Shown in pieces: positions 17,203-25,313 of a DNA stretch of 59,900 nt. The notes under the pieces are model-generated. The model made no database searches. It saw nothing but the letters and a program-made list of their open reading frames with translations, and was not told the DNA's origin. This DNA is from Caulobacteraceae bacterium (GTDB lineage: Bacteria > Pseudomonadota > Alphaproteobacteria > Caulobacterales > Caulobacteraceae). Made by a program: the position numbers and the translations under genes. The first letter of the stretch is position 1. Each line of letters opens with the position of its first letter. The stretch spans positions 1-59,900 of the forward strand of contig CANJXI010000016.1 in NCBI GenBank assembly GCA_947478785.1, given 5' to 3'.

Positions 17203-18275
17203 GCACCTCGCCCCTCCGCGTCGGGATCGTCGGCGCCAACGCCGAGCGCGGCTGGTCGAAGGACGCCCACCTGAAGGCGCTGGGCGCACTTCCGGACTTC
17301 GAACTCGTCGCGGTGTCGGCCCGCACCCAGGCGATCGCCGACGAGGCCGCCAAGGCCTATGGCGCGAAACAGGCTTTCGGCGACTCCCTGGCCATGGTCC
17401 GCGACCCCGGCGTGGACGTGGTCGCCGTCACGGTCAAGGTGCCCGAGCACCGGGCCGTCGTGCTGGCGGCGCTGGCGGCCGGCAAGCACGTCTATTGCGA
17501 ATGGCCGCTCGGCCGCGACATCGCCGAGGCCGAGGAGATGACCGAGGCCGCCGCCAGGTCGGGCGCGGTCGCGATGATCGGGCTGCAGGGGCTTTCCGCG
17601 GCGGCCGCGCGGCGCGCCCACGAACTGGTCAGCTCCGGCGCGCTGGGCGAACTGCTCAACATGCGCGTCACCTCGCCCACCGGGGGCTGGGGCGCCGAGA
17701 CGCCGGCCTTCTACGCCTACCTGCAGGACAAGACGACAGGCGCCACGCTGGCCAGCGTCCAGGGCGGCCATACGCTGGCGACCATGGAGGCGCTGGCCGG
17801 CGCCTTCACCGAAGTCGACGCCCGCGTCAGCACGCTGCGCAAGACCGTCCGCATCAGCGGAACGGACGAGACGATCGCCCGCACCAGCCCGGACCATATC
17901 GTGGTGACCGGCCGGCATGCCAGCGGCTGCGTCTCGGTGCTCGAGCTGTTCGGCGGGGCGCGCGGCATTCCGTTCCGGCTGGAGCTCGTCGGGACCAAGG
18001 GCTCGCTGGTCATCTCCGGCGACTTCCCCGGCGGCTTCCAGGCCGGCGACATGACGCTGACCGCGACCGTCCCGTTCGATCCGCCGACGCCGGCGGTCGC
18101 CGGCCTTTCCGGCCCGCCGGCCAATGTGGCGGAAGCCTATGCGCGCCTCGGCGGGGCGATCCGCGCCGGCGGCCAGGTCGAGCCCGGCTTCGGCGCCGCC
18201 GTTCGGCTGACACGCCTGCTTGACGTCGTGCAGGCGGCGTCCGACGAGGGACGGCGACAGACACCAGGAGCCTGA
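17199..18275 (+). CDS. Gal80-like Gfo/Idh/MocA protein lacking the catalytic Lys
   Basis: A 358-residue two-domain Gfo/Idh/MocA protein with a Rossmann motif GIVGANAERG at residues 9-18. The family motif EKP, whose Lys is catalytic, reads EWPLG here (Glu101-Trp102-Pro103). The surrounding pattern (LQGLSAAAARRAHELVSSG, GGWG, GGHTL) resembles yeast Gal80, an NADP-binding regulator. It may be an unusual oxidoreductase or a non-catalytic sensor. GTG start at 17199 overlaps the upstream stop. In an acyl-CoA operon a classical sugar dehydrogenase would be surprising. Confidence 0.8.
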   Translation: MSTSPLRVGIVGANAERGWSKDAHLKALGALPDFELVAVSARTQAIADEAAKAYGAKQAFGDSLAMVRDPGVDVVAVTVKVPEHRAVVLAALAAGKHVYCEWPLGRDIAEAEEMTEAAARSGAVAMIGLQGLSAAAARRAHELVSSGALGELLNMRVTSPTGGWGAETPAFYAYLQDKTTGATLASVQGGHTLATMEALAGAFTEVDARVSTLRKTVRISGTDETIARTSPDHIVVTGRHASGCVSVLELFGGARGIPFRLELVGTKGSLVISGDFPGGFQAGDMTLTATVPFDPPTPAVAGLSGPPANVAEAYARLGGAIRAGGQVEPGFGAAVRLTRLLDVVQAASDEGRRQTPGA

Positions 18276-18279
18276 GATC

Positions 18280-18978
18280 ATGGCGACCAGCCTTCAGTTC
18301 ACCCTCTCCAACCCGACGCCCGGCCAGGAGGTGGAATACAATCGTTGGTACGGCACGGACCATCTGATCCATGGCGTGCTGACCGCCGGCGTGCTGGCCG
18401 GCCAGCGGTTCCGAAGGGTCGAGGGGCCCTGGCCGTCCGGCAAGCACGACTACATGATGATCTGGGAGTTCGACGATCCGGCCTATGCGCTGGCGCAGCT
18501 GGCGATCGCCAAGAACAGCCCCGAGATGCCGCTCAGCCCTGCCATCAACATGGACACCATCCAGCCGCCGACGATGTGGCGCCGGGCGACGGTGTTCAAC
18601 GCGGCGCGGCTGGCCAGCGACACCAGCATGCGCAAGTCCGTCGTCCTGCTGCTGGCCAATCCGGCCGAGGGCGCGGACGAGGCGTTCGTCCAGTCGCTGA
18701 TGCGGGGCGGCCTGGCCGACCTGGCCGACCTGGCGGGCGTGCTGAGCGCGGAATTCCTGACTCTGGCCGACGAGCAGATCCGCGGCAACGCGCGCAAGTA
18801 CCGCTACGCCGTTCTGCTGGAACTGGCCGACGAGGCGGCCGGTGTGGCGTCGCTGGCAAAGGTCATCCCCGCCCTGCCGCACATGGATGCCGAGCGCTGG
18901 TTCGCGCCGGTGTTCCGACCTATCGGCGAGCGCATGGACACCGCCCAGGCGCGCGCCATCCAGACGGAGCATGCATGA
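18280..18978 (+). CDS. EthD/dimeric alpha-beta barrel protein
   Basis: A 232-residue protein that looks like two ferredoxin-like (dimeric alpha-beta barrel) halves. The first half opens with LQFTLSNPTPGQEVEYNRWYGTDH, the usual NxWYxxxH pattern of EthD-like and related barrels, and contains YMMIWEF; the second half begins near residue 120 (KSVVLLLANP) and ends with a YAVLLEL strand. Such proteins are accessory or isomerase-like factors in catabolic clusters. AGGAG precedes the ATG at 18280; the stop overlaps the ligase start (ATGA). Function not known. Confidence 0.7.
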   Translation: MATSLQFTLSNPTPGQEVEYNRWYGTDHLIHGVLTAGVLAGQRFRRVEGPWPSGKHDYMMIWEFDDPAYALAQLAIAKNSPEMPLSPAINMDTIQPPTMWRRATVFNAARLASDTSMRKSVVLLLANPAEGADEAFVQSLMRGGLADLADLAGVLSAEFLTLADEQIRGNARKYRYAVLLELADEAAGVASLAKVIPALPHMDAERWFAPVFRPIGERMDTAQARAIQTEHA

Positions 18979-20636
18979 CCGCCACCCTGCGAACCGACCC
19001 CGGCGGGTTCCGCATCCGCTGGTCCGACACGACCGCGCAGGCCTACCGCGCCGCCGGACATTGGCGCGACGAGACCCTGACCGCCGTCGCGCGGCGCGCC
19101 GTCCAGGCCGATCCGGGCCGCGTCCTGCTGATCGAGGGCGACAAGCGCCTGACCCGGGGCGAGGCCTGGGGCATGGCCTCCAGGCTCGCCAGCTTCTTCA
19201 TCGAGCGCGGCCTGAAGCCCGGCGACGTGGTTTCGGTGCAGCTGCCCAACTGGGTCGAGGCCGCGGTGATCGGCCTGGCCGCGCGGATGGCCGGCCTGAT
19301 CATCAACCCGATCCCGCCGATCTACCGGGAGTCCGAGCTCGGCTACATCCTGAAGGACTGCGGCGCGAAGATGATCTTCACGCCGCACGTGTTCCGACGG
19401 CATGACTACCGCGCCATGGTCGAGGGCCTGCGCGCCGAGCTGCCGGCCCTGAAGGACGTGGTCACGGTGCGCGGCGGCGAGCCCGGCGACCTGCGCTACG
19501 AGGACGCGCTGGCCGCGCCGGAAGCCGCCGACGCGGACCTGCCCTCGGTGGATTCCAGCGCGGTCATGATGGTGATGTACACGTCCGGGACCACCGGTCG
19601 GGCCAAGGGCGTCCTGCACACCCACTACACCTACGACTACCGCGTGCGGACGCTGGGCGCGGCTTGCGGCTTGGGGGCGGACGACGTGGTCTTCATGCCC
19701 TCGCCGGTAACCCACATCACCGGCGCGATCTGGTGCATCGACATGCCCTGGGTCTGGGGCTCCTCCAGCGTGCTGATCGACGTCTGGGCGGCCGAGGAAG
19801 GCATCCAGTGCATCGAGACCAACCGCTGCACGGTGAGCGGCGGGGCGACGCCGTTCCTGCGGCAACTGCTGGACACCGCCGAGGGACGGCCCGAGGCGAT
19901 CGCCTCGCTGCGGCTGTTCTTCTGCGGCGGCACCACGGTCTCGCCCGACCTGATCCGCGAGGCGTCCGAGAAGCACCCGCACGGCCTGTTCTTCCGGGCC
20001 TATGGCTCCACCGAGGTGCCGTCCGTCACCCTCGGCATCAGCGGGCGGGCCGAGACCGAGCTGGGCGCGGAGACCGACGGCAAGATCGATCCCACCAACC
20101 AGGTCAAGATCGTCGATCCCGAGACCGACGCGGAGCTGCCGGAGGGTGCGGAAGGCGAGATCCTGGCCCGTGGCCCCGAGCAGTTCGCGGGCTACCTCAG
20201 CACCGCCGACAACGACGGCGCCTTCGACGACGAGGGCTACTTCCGGATGGGCGACCTGGGCCGACGCGTGCACGGCGACTACCTGGTGATCACCGGGCGC
20301 AAGAAGGACATCATCATCCGCTCAGGCGAGAACATCAGCCCCAAGGAGGTCGAGGACCTGCTCTCGACCCATCCGGCGGTGACCGAGGTGGCGATCGTCG
20401 CCATGCCCAGCGCGACCACGGGCGAGAAGGGCTGCGCCTTCATCATCCCGGCCCAGGGCCAGACCATCGACCTGGCCGAGATCCGCCGGTTCCTCGACGA
20501 GGCCGGGCTCGCCCGCCAGAAATTCCCGGAGCATGTGGTGCTGGTCGACGACCTGCCGCGCGTGCCGTCCGGCAAGGTCCGCAAGGACGTCCTGCGCACC
20601 CGGGCCCGCGAACTGGCCGAGGGCGCTCCAGCCTAG
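18975..20636 (+). CDS. Acyl-CoA ligase (ANL superfamily)
   Basis: A 553-residue AMP-forming acyl/aryl-CoA synthetase. The P-loop YTSGTTGRAKGVLHTH lies near residues 201-216, the YGSTE motif at about 342, the hinge region with ITGRKKDIIIRSGENI at about 438-453, and the A10 Lys in PSGKVRKD near residue 534. It activates a carboxylic acid to its CoA ester with ATP. Being the last gene of the operon with two acyl-CoA dehydrogenases, it probably starts the pathway whose second step they perform. A frame reaching 18345 lies over the previous gene and is rejected. Confidence 0.93.
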   Translation: MTATLRTDPGGFRIRWSDTTAQAYRAAGHWRDETLTAVARRAVQADPGRVLLIEGDKRLTRGEAWGMASRLASFFIERGLKPGDVVSVQLPNWVEAAVIGLAARMAGLIINPIPPIYRESELGYILKDCGAKMIFTPHVFRRHDYRAMVEGLRAELPALKDVVTVRGGEPGDLRYEDALAAPEAADADLPSVDSSAVMMVMYTSGTTGRAKGVLHTHYTYDYRVRTLGAACGLGADDVVFMPSPVTHITGAIWCIDMPWVWGSSSVLIDVWAAEEGIQCIETNRCTVSGGATPFLRQLLDTAEGRPEAIASLRLFFCGGTTVSPDLIREASEKHPHGLFFRAYGSTEVPSVTLGISGRAETELGAETDGKIDPTNQVKIVDPETDAELPEGAEGEILARGPEQFAGYLSTADNDGAFDDEGYFRMGDLGRRVHGDYLVITGRKKDIIIRSGENISPKEVEDLLSTHPAVTEVAIVAMPSATTGEKGCAFIIPAQGQTIDLAEIRRFLDEAGLARQKFPEHVVLVDDLPRVPSGKVRKDVLRTRARELAEGAPA

Positions 20637-20639
20637 AGC

Positions 20640-21428
20640 TCAGCGCCCCGTCCACCTTGGCGGACGCTTCTCCAGGAAGGCGCGCGGGCCTTCGGCGTAG
20701 TCCTCGGCGCCGCGCACCTTGGCCATGGCGGCGCCGACGATCACCTTGGCCTCGGCTTCGGTGGCGCTCAGCGTCGCGCGCGCCGCGGCGATCGCCTGCT
20801 GCACGGCGACAGGCGCGTTGGCGGCGATCGCCAGCGCGAGTTCATGAGCGGCGTGCAGCGCCCGGCCGGGCGCCGTCAGCCGGTTGACCATCCCGAAGTG
20901 GTGGGCGCGGGCGGCCTCGATCGGATCGCCCGTGGCGATCATCTCGAAGGCGACGTTGCGGGGCAGCATGCGGTGCAGCCGGTTGACGCCGCCGGCCCCG
21001 GCCACGAGCGAGCGCTTCACCTCCGGCAGGCCGAAGCGGGCGTTCTCGGAGGCCACGATCATGTCGCAGGCCACGCAGATCTCGCAGCCGCCGGCCACCG
21101 CGATACCCTCGACCGCGGCGATCCAGGGCTTCAGCCGCACCGCGTCGACGAATCCCGCGAAGCCGCCGTCGGCGGTGTTCATGCCGCCGGTGGCGCCCGC
21201 GCTCACCTGGGCTAGATCGGCGCCGGCGCAGAACACCCGGTCGCTGGAGGAGGTCAGCACCACCACCCAGACGTCGGGGTCCGCCTCCGTGCGCTTGACG
21301 ATCGCCTCGAGCGCGCTGGCCACCGCGGCGTTCACGGCGTTTCGTTTCTCAGGCCGGTTGAGCGTCACAAGGACGATGTGGTCGTCGAGGCGGCTCTCGA
21401 GAACCTCGTCGGAACTGTCGTCGGCCAT
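20640..21428 (-). CDS. Enoyl-CoA hydratase/isomerase family protein
   Basis: A 262-residue crotonase-fold protein with both hydratase glutamates visible: Glu116 in AGGCEICVACD and Glu136 in FGLPEVKR. The oxyanion stretch CAGADL lies at 67-72. It should hydrate a 2-enoyl-CoA. Starts at GTG 21470 and ATG 21437 are also in frame; ATG 21428 has AGGGA eight bases upstream and is preferred. The gene ends four bases from the convergent ligase gene and is divergent from the second crotonase at 21545. Confidence 0.88.
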   Translation of the reverse strand: MADDSSDEVLESRLDDHIVLVTLNRPEKRNAVNAAVASALEAIVKRTEADPDVWVVVLTSSSDRVFCAGADLAQVSAGATGGMNTADGGFAGFVDAVRLKPWIAAVEGIAVAGGCEICVACDMIVASENARFGLPEVKRSLVAGAGGVNRLHRMLPRNVAFEMIATGDPIEAARAHHFGMVNRLTAPGRALHAAHELALAIAANAPVAVQQAIAAARATLSATEAEAKVIVGAAMAKVRGAEDYAEGPRAFLEKRPPRWTGR

Positions 21429-21489
21429 AGTCGTCATCCCTGAGCTTCGAAGCGCCGGCGGCGGCGTCACTTTACAATGCCTTTATGCT

Positions 21490-21496
21490 GTTGCAA
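21490..21496 (+). promoter_or_regulatory. GTTGCAA element between divergent crotonase genes
   Basis: GTTGCAA sits 48 bases before the start at 21545 and about 60 bases from the opposite start at 21428. The flanks are AT-rich for this window (TTTACAATGCCTTTATGC just left of it). No clear CTAG -10 is found at the 15-17-base spacing seen elsewhere, so it is listed as an operator-like copy of the recurring element rather than a promoter. Confidence 0.35.
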
Positions 21497-21544
21497 TCAA
21501 ACCGCCGGTAGCCTGCGGGCGTCGATCGAGCGGGGACAACGCCG

Positions 21545-22387
21545 ATGAATCCGCCCGACGGAAACCTGGTGCTGGTCACGGTGGAGGCCGGCGTCGTCAG
21601 CATCGTGCTGAACCGTCCGGAGCGGCAGAACGCCTGGACCGGCGCGCTCGGCCAGCAATATTTCGCGGCCCTCGCCGACGCCGCGCGGAACAGCGACGTG
21701 CGCGCCATCGTGGTCTCCGGGGCCGGCGGATCGTTCTGTGTGGGCGCCGATCCGACCGTGCTGAGCGGCCTGGCCGACGGCGCGCCCGCGCCGGGCGGAG
21801 AGATCAGCTCCTACTGGTTCCCGCTGACCATCGGAAAGCCGATCATCGCGGCGATCGCCGGCCCCTGTTTCGGGATCGGAATGCAGCAGGCGCTGTGCTG
21901 CGACATCCGCCTGGCGGCCGACGACGCGAAGTTCGCCACCGCCTACGCGCGGCGCGGCCTGATCGCCGAGATGGGGATGAGCTGGCTCCTGCCCCGGATC
22001 GTGGGCCTGGGGCACGCCACCGACCTCCTGCTGTCGGCCAGGCTGATGCGCGCGCCCGAGGCCGAGCGGATCAACCTGGTCAACCGGACCGTTCCCGCCG
22101 CCGACCTGATGGCCGAGGCCATGGACTACGCCCGGTCCCTCGCCGAGAAATGCGCGCCGCGCTCGATGCGCGCGATCAAAGAGCAGCTCTATCGCGACCT
22201 AACCGACGAGCTTCCGCCCGCCTACGACCGTTCCGCCGCGCTGCTCACCGAAGCCTTCGGCTGGCCCGACTTCAAGGAAGGCGTCCAGAGCTGGCGCGAA
22301 CAGCGGCCGCCCGCCTTTCCGGGCCTGCCGCCCGAATTGGCCCTCCTCGACCTGGAGGGCGCGAAACCCACGGAGATTTCCGAATGA
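21545..22387 (+). CDS. Enoyl-CoA hydratase/isomerase-like, first Glu replaced
   Basis: A 280-residue crotonase homologue. The oxyanion region CVGADP is at 65-70. In the segment that normally reads GGGMEL it has GIGMQQALCCD, so the first hydratase glutamate is Gln114; the second is kept as Glu142 in LIAEMGMSW. This combination suits an isomerase or another crotonase reaction better than a simple hydratase. A C-terminal tail beyond residue 245 is rich in Pro and Glu. The stop overlaps the SMP-30 start (ATGA). Confidence 0.85.
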   Translation: MNPPDGNLVLVTVEAGVVSIVLNRPERQNAWTGALGQQYFAALADAARNSDVRAIVVSGAGGSFCVGADPTVLSGLADGAPAPGGEISSYWFPLTIGKPIIAAIAGPCFGIGMQQALCCDIRLAADDAKFATAYARRGLIAEMGMSWLLPRIVGLGHATDLLLSARLMRAPEAERINLVNRTVPAADLMAEAMDYARSLAEKCAPRSMRAIKEQLYRDLTDELPPAYDRSAALLTEAFGWPDFKEGVQSWREQRPPAFPGLPPELALLDLEGAKPTEISE

Positions 22388-23271
22388 CCAGCGACGTGCA
22401 ATGCGTCTTCGAGGCCGATAACCACCTGGGCGAGACGCCGGTCTGGTCGGCGGAGGAGCAGGCGCTCTACTGGGTCAATTGCGAGCAGCCGCCCGAACTG
22501 CACCGCTGGAACCCGAAGACCGGCGCGCACGACGTCTGGGCCATGCCCAAGCGGGTGGGCGGCTTCGTCCTCGGCAAGGACGGCCGCAACGTGGTGGTGC
22601 TGGCCGACGGCCTCTACGACTTCAATCCCGCCGACGGGTCGATCAAGCTGCGCATCGCCTCGCCGCTGCCGGAACATGTGAAGCTCCACGAGTCCGCGGT
22701 CGATCGGCAGGGACGCTTCTGGATCGGCGCCTACGACCACCACTTCACCCCCACGAAACGCGACGTGCATGGCGGCGCCTTCTCCCGCCTGGACGGCGAC
22801 AAGCTGACGCCGGTGATCCCGGGGATCGCGGTCGCCAACGGCCTGGCGTTCAGCCCGGATGGCCGGACCATGTACGCGGCCGACGCGCCCACCCGGCATG
22901 TGGAGGCCTTCACCCTCGACCCCGCGACCGGAGCGGTCTCGGACCGGCGGACCTTCGTCAAGCTCGTCGACGGCGAGGGCTATGTGGATGGCGCCTGCGT
23001 GGACGCCGAGGGTGCCTACTGGCTGGCGGCGGTGGGCGCCAGCGCGCTACGCCGTTACCGGCCCGACGGGACCCTGGACCGGGTGGTGGACCTGCCCTTC
23101 TCCAACCCGACCAAGCCCGCCTTTGGGGGACCGGATCTGGACGTGCTCTACGTCACCTCCACCAAGATGGCGATCGGCCCCACCGACACGCCGCAGGCCA
23201 GGCGCAACGGCGGGCTCTTCGCCTTCAAACCCGGCGTCCGCGGCCTGCCGGAACCGATCATGGCGACCTAA
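22384..23271 (+). CDS. SMP-30/gluconolactonase family protein
   Basis: A 295-residue six-bladed beta-propeller of the SMP-30 family. It opens with the family pattern FEADNHLGETPVWS, has LHESAVDRQGRFWIGA near residue 105, NGLAFSPDGRTMYAAD near 150, and GYVDGACVDAEGAYWLA near 205; the Glu, Asn and Asp ligands of the divalent metal fall in these segments. It hydrolyses lactones. It is translationally coupled to the crotonase-fold gene, so it may open a lactone formed in ring degradation. No signal peptide. Confidence 0.9.
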   Translation: MTSDVQCVFEADNHLGETPVWSAEEQALYWVNCEQPPELHRWNPKTGAHDVWAMPKRVGGFVLGKDGRNVVVLADGLYDFNPADGSIKLRIASPLPEHVKLHESAVDRQGRFWIGAYDHHFTPTKRDVHGGAFSRLDGDKLTPVIPGIAVANGLAFSPDGRTMYAADAPTRHVEAFTLDPATGAVSDRRTFVKLVDGEGYVDGACVDAEGAYWLAAVGASALRRYRPDGTLDRVVDLPFSNPTKPAFGGPDLDVLYVTSTKMAIGPTDTPQARRNGGLFAFKPGVRGLPEPIMAT

Positions 23272-23310
23272 GTAGGGAAGCCAGCCTGGTCGTTGATTTC
23301 ACGATTGAAC

Positions 23311-23432
23311 GTCATGGCCGGGCTTGTCCCGGCCACCCAGAAGCGCGGACGATCCAGTGTTCGTTGGAGTCGCTGGCAGAATGACTTCCGGTCTCGGCGT
23401 ATCTGGATGGCCGGGACAAGCTCGGCCATGAC
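23311..23432. repeat. Palindromic repeat element with 30-bp inverted arms
   Basis: The arms at 23311-23340 and 23403-23432 are inverted copies matching at 28 of 30 positions. Each arm is itself a hairpin: in the left arm GGCCGGG, five bases, CCCGGCC. The 62-base centre shows no gene. It fills the gap between two convergent genes (ends at 23271 and 23471), the usual place for dispersed palindromic elements of alphaproteobacteria, where the GTCATGGCCGGG...CCCGGCCATGAC type is common. It could act as a bidirectional terminator, but there is no T-run. Confidence 0.8.
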
Positions 23433-23470
23433 GACAAGAGAAGGGTATTCCCGTCTTCGCCTGGAAATGC

Positions 23471-23638
23471 TCAGCCGATCTCGATCATCTGGAAGTCGCT
23501 CTTCAACGAGCCGCAGTTGGGGCAGGTCCATTCGTCGGGAATGTCCGCCCAGCGTGTGCCGGGCGCGATCCCCTCGTCCGGCCAGCCTTCGGCCTCGTCA
23601 TAGATGAAGCCGCAGAAGAAGCATTGCCAGCGTTTCAC
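23471..23638 (-). CDS. Rubredoxin
   Basis: A 55-residue rubredoxin. The four iron ligands are Cys6 and Cys9 (CFFCG) and Cys39 and Cys42 (CPNCG), with the family core [19 protein letters not shown] between them. It is a one-electron carrier. The GTG start at 23638 overlaps the P450 stop codon (GTGA), so it is co-translated with the P450. Rubredoxins normally feed alkane hydroxylases of the AlkB type; a direct pairing with a P450 is unusual. Confidence 0.93.
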   Translation of the reverse strand: MKRWQCFFCGFIYDEAEGWPDEGIAPGTRWADIPDEWTCPNCGSLKSDFQMIEIG

Positions 23639-24855
23639 GCCGGGTCCCACACCAGGGGCAGGCTCGGCATGATCGAGGTGACGCGGGTCCGCACGGCGAG
23701 TTCGCACCCGGGGCGGATGCTGAACTCGGGGATCCGCGCCAGCCATTCGGCCAGGAAGATCTGCAGCTCCGTGCGCGCCAGCATCGCCCCCAGGCAGCGA
23801 TGCGCCTGGCCGCCGAAGGTGATGTGGGACGGCTTGCGCGGACGGCGGAAGTCGACGTGGAGCGGATCCTCGAACTTGGCGTCGTCGATGTTGTGCAGCA
23901 CCAGCGGCGCGGTCACCATGTCGCCCTTGCGCATGGAAACGCCATCAAGCTCCAGGTCACAACGCACCTCGCGGGCCATCAGTGGCGTGGCGTAGCGGCG
24001 CAGCAACTCCTCGACCGCGCCGTTGATCAGCGCGGGATCGTCCCTGAGCTCCCTGCGGCGGTCGGGATTTCGGGCCAGGAAGCGGGCGAAGAAGCCCAGC
24101 GCCCCGGACACGGTGTCGAGGCCGGCGATCATCACCAGCGAGATGATGCCGATCAGTTCGTCCTCGGGGATCGGCTCCCCCTCCAGGGTAGACCGGCAAA
24201 GGTAGCTCACGAAATCGTCGCCCGACCCGCCCCGGCGCTCGTTGATCATCCCAAGCGCATAGGCGTCGAGTTCGACATAGCCCTGCATCCGCTCGGCATC
24301 GCTCGTCGGCCTGGCGATCTTCTCGGCGATGGCCAGCAGCGGCAGCCGGTCGCCGCCGGGCACGCCGACGATCGACATGAAGATGCCGATCGGCATGTGC
24401 TGGGCGAACTCGACCACGAAGTCGCACTCGCCGCGCGCGCGGAAGCCTTCGATCAGTTCCACGGTCAGGCGGCGCGCGTCCTCGCGCAGGGTCGCGACCA
24501 CCCTGGGCGAAAGCGCCTCGGCCACCAGCATGCGATACTTCACCTGCTCCGGCGGATCGATCTGCAGGGGCCGGAACAGCCGGGTGGGATTGAGCGCCTT
24601 GGGAATCCCCACATAGCGGTTCGAGAAGCGTTCGGCGTCATTGACCACCGCATCGATGGTCGCAGCCCGGGTCACGACCCAATGGCCGCCGTTGTGCGGG
24701 CTCCAGAACGTCTCGGGTTCGCCGGGCTGGCGCAGCTTGAGCAGCGCCTGGGGAAAGTCGGCGTCGTCGACGTCATAGCTGTAGATGTTGAAATCCCGGA
24801 CGCGGTCCCGTGGAACGTGTTCGGGGATCATCGCGACCGCGCCAGCGTCATCCAT
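23635..24855 (-). CDS. Cytochrome P450 (bacterial class I type)
   Basis: A 406-residue soluble P450. The haem-thiolate loop [10 protein letters not shown] is at 347-356 with Cys354, the I-helix has AGLDT at 244-248, and E-x-x-R is Glu283-Arg286. No membrane anchor. It hydroxylates or epoxidises a hydrophobic substrate. The subfamily cannot be assigned by eye. ATG 24855 has a strong GAGGAGGCGAGG upstream; an in-frame ATG at 24879 lacks this. It shares an operon with a thiolase, an OB-fold protein and rubredoxin, pointing to oxidation of a side chain or ring of an acid. Confidence 0.93.
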   Translation of the reverse strand: MDDAGAVAMIPEHVPRDRVRDFNIYSYDVDDADFPQALLKLRQPGEPETFWSPHNGGHWVVTRAATIDAVVNDAERFSNRYVGIPKALNPTRLFRPLQIDPPEQVKYRMLVAEALSPRVVATLREDARRLTVELIEGFRARGECDFVVEFAQHMPIGIFMSIVGVPGGDRLPLLAIAEKIARPTSDAERMQGYVELDAYALGMINERRGGSGDDFVSYLCRSTLEGEPIPEDELIGIISLVMIAGLDTVSGALGFFARFLARNPDRRRELRDDPALINGAVEELLRRYATPLMAREVRCDLELDGVSMRKGDMVTAPLVLHNIDDAKFEDPLHVDFRRPRKPSHITFGGQAHRCLGAMLARTELQIFLAEWLARIPEFSIRPGCELAVRTRVTSIMPSLPLVWDPA

Positions 24856-24942
24856 GGTCCTCGCCTCCTCCACGCGCATTCGTCAGGCGCCGTTCCCATG
24901 ACTGTCGGGCCGCGGGACAAAGTCCGCAAGCGTCGGACGCCG

Positions 24943-25311
24943 TCAGCTCGGGCGTCTGGCTCCGGCCGAAAGGTCGCCGGCGGGCGTCTCGCCCTCCTCC
25001 ACGACCAGGACGCGCATCGTGGCCCGGTCCATGAAGGTCTCCTCGTCCTTGGCGAACAGGTCGAGCAGATCCTGGCGCAGGAGCTCGACCCGCTTGTCGC
25101 GCCAGGGCCCCTCAAGGTCGTACCAGAACTCGGTGATGACGTGGCAATCGACGTCCGGGCCAAAGCGATCGACCACATGGTTGCGCACATACTTCGCCAG
25201 GTGCGGCAGGTGCTTGGCGGCCAGCGGCGCGTGGATCTCCTCGTAGTGCCTGCGGAATTCCTCGACACTGACGTCGGGGCGCTTCGACACCAGCAGCATC
25301 ACCTTGATCAC
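24943..25311 (-). CDS. EthD domain protein
   Basis: A 122-residue dimeric alpha-beta barrel protein of the EthD type: KVMLLVSKRPDVSVEEFRRHYEE at the start, a central HVITEFWYD strand and a RVLVVEE end. EthD is needed by, but not part of, certain P450 systems, and here the P450 gene lies 87 bases downstream, with the thiolase two bases upstream, so the setting fits a P450 accessory or a small isomerase. Function not proven. Confidence 0.8.
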   Translation of the reverse strand: MIKVMLLVSKRPDVSVEEFRRHYEEIHAPLAAKHLPHLAKYVRNHVVDRFGPDVDCHVITEFWYDLEGPWRDKRVELLRQDLLDLFAKDEETFMDRATMRVLVVEEGETPAGDLSAGARRPS

Positions 25312-25313
25312 GC

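Noticed and set aside
23311..23432. The palindrome as a CRISPR or a rho-independent terminator
   Set aside because: There are only two inverted arms, not direct repeats with spacers, and no T-run follows the hairpins.
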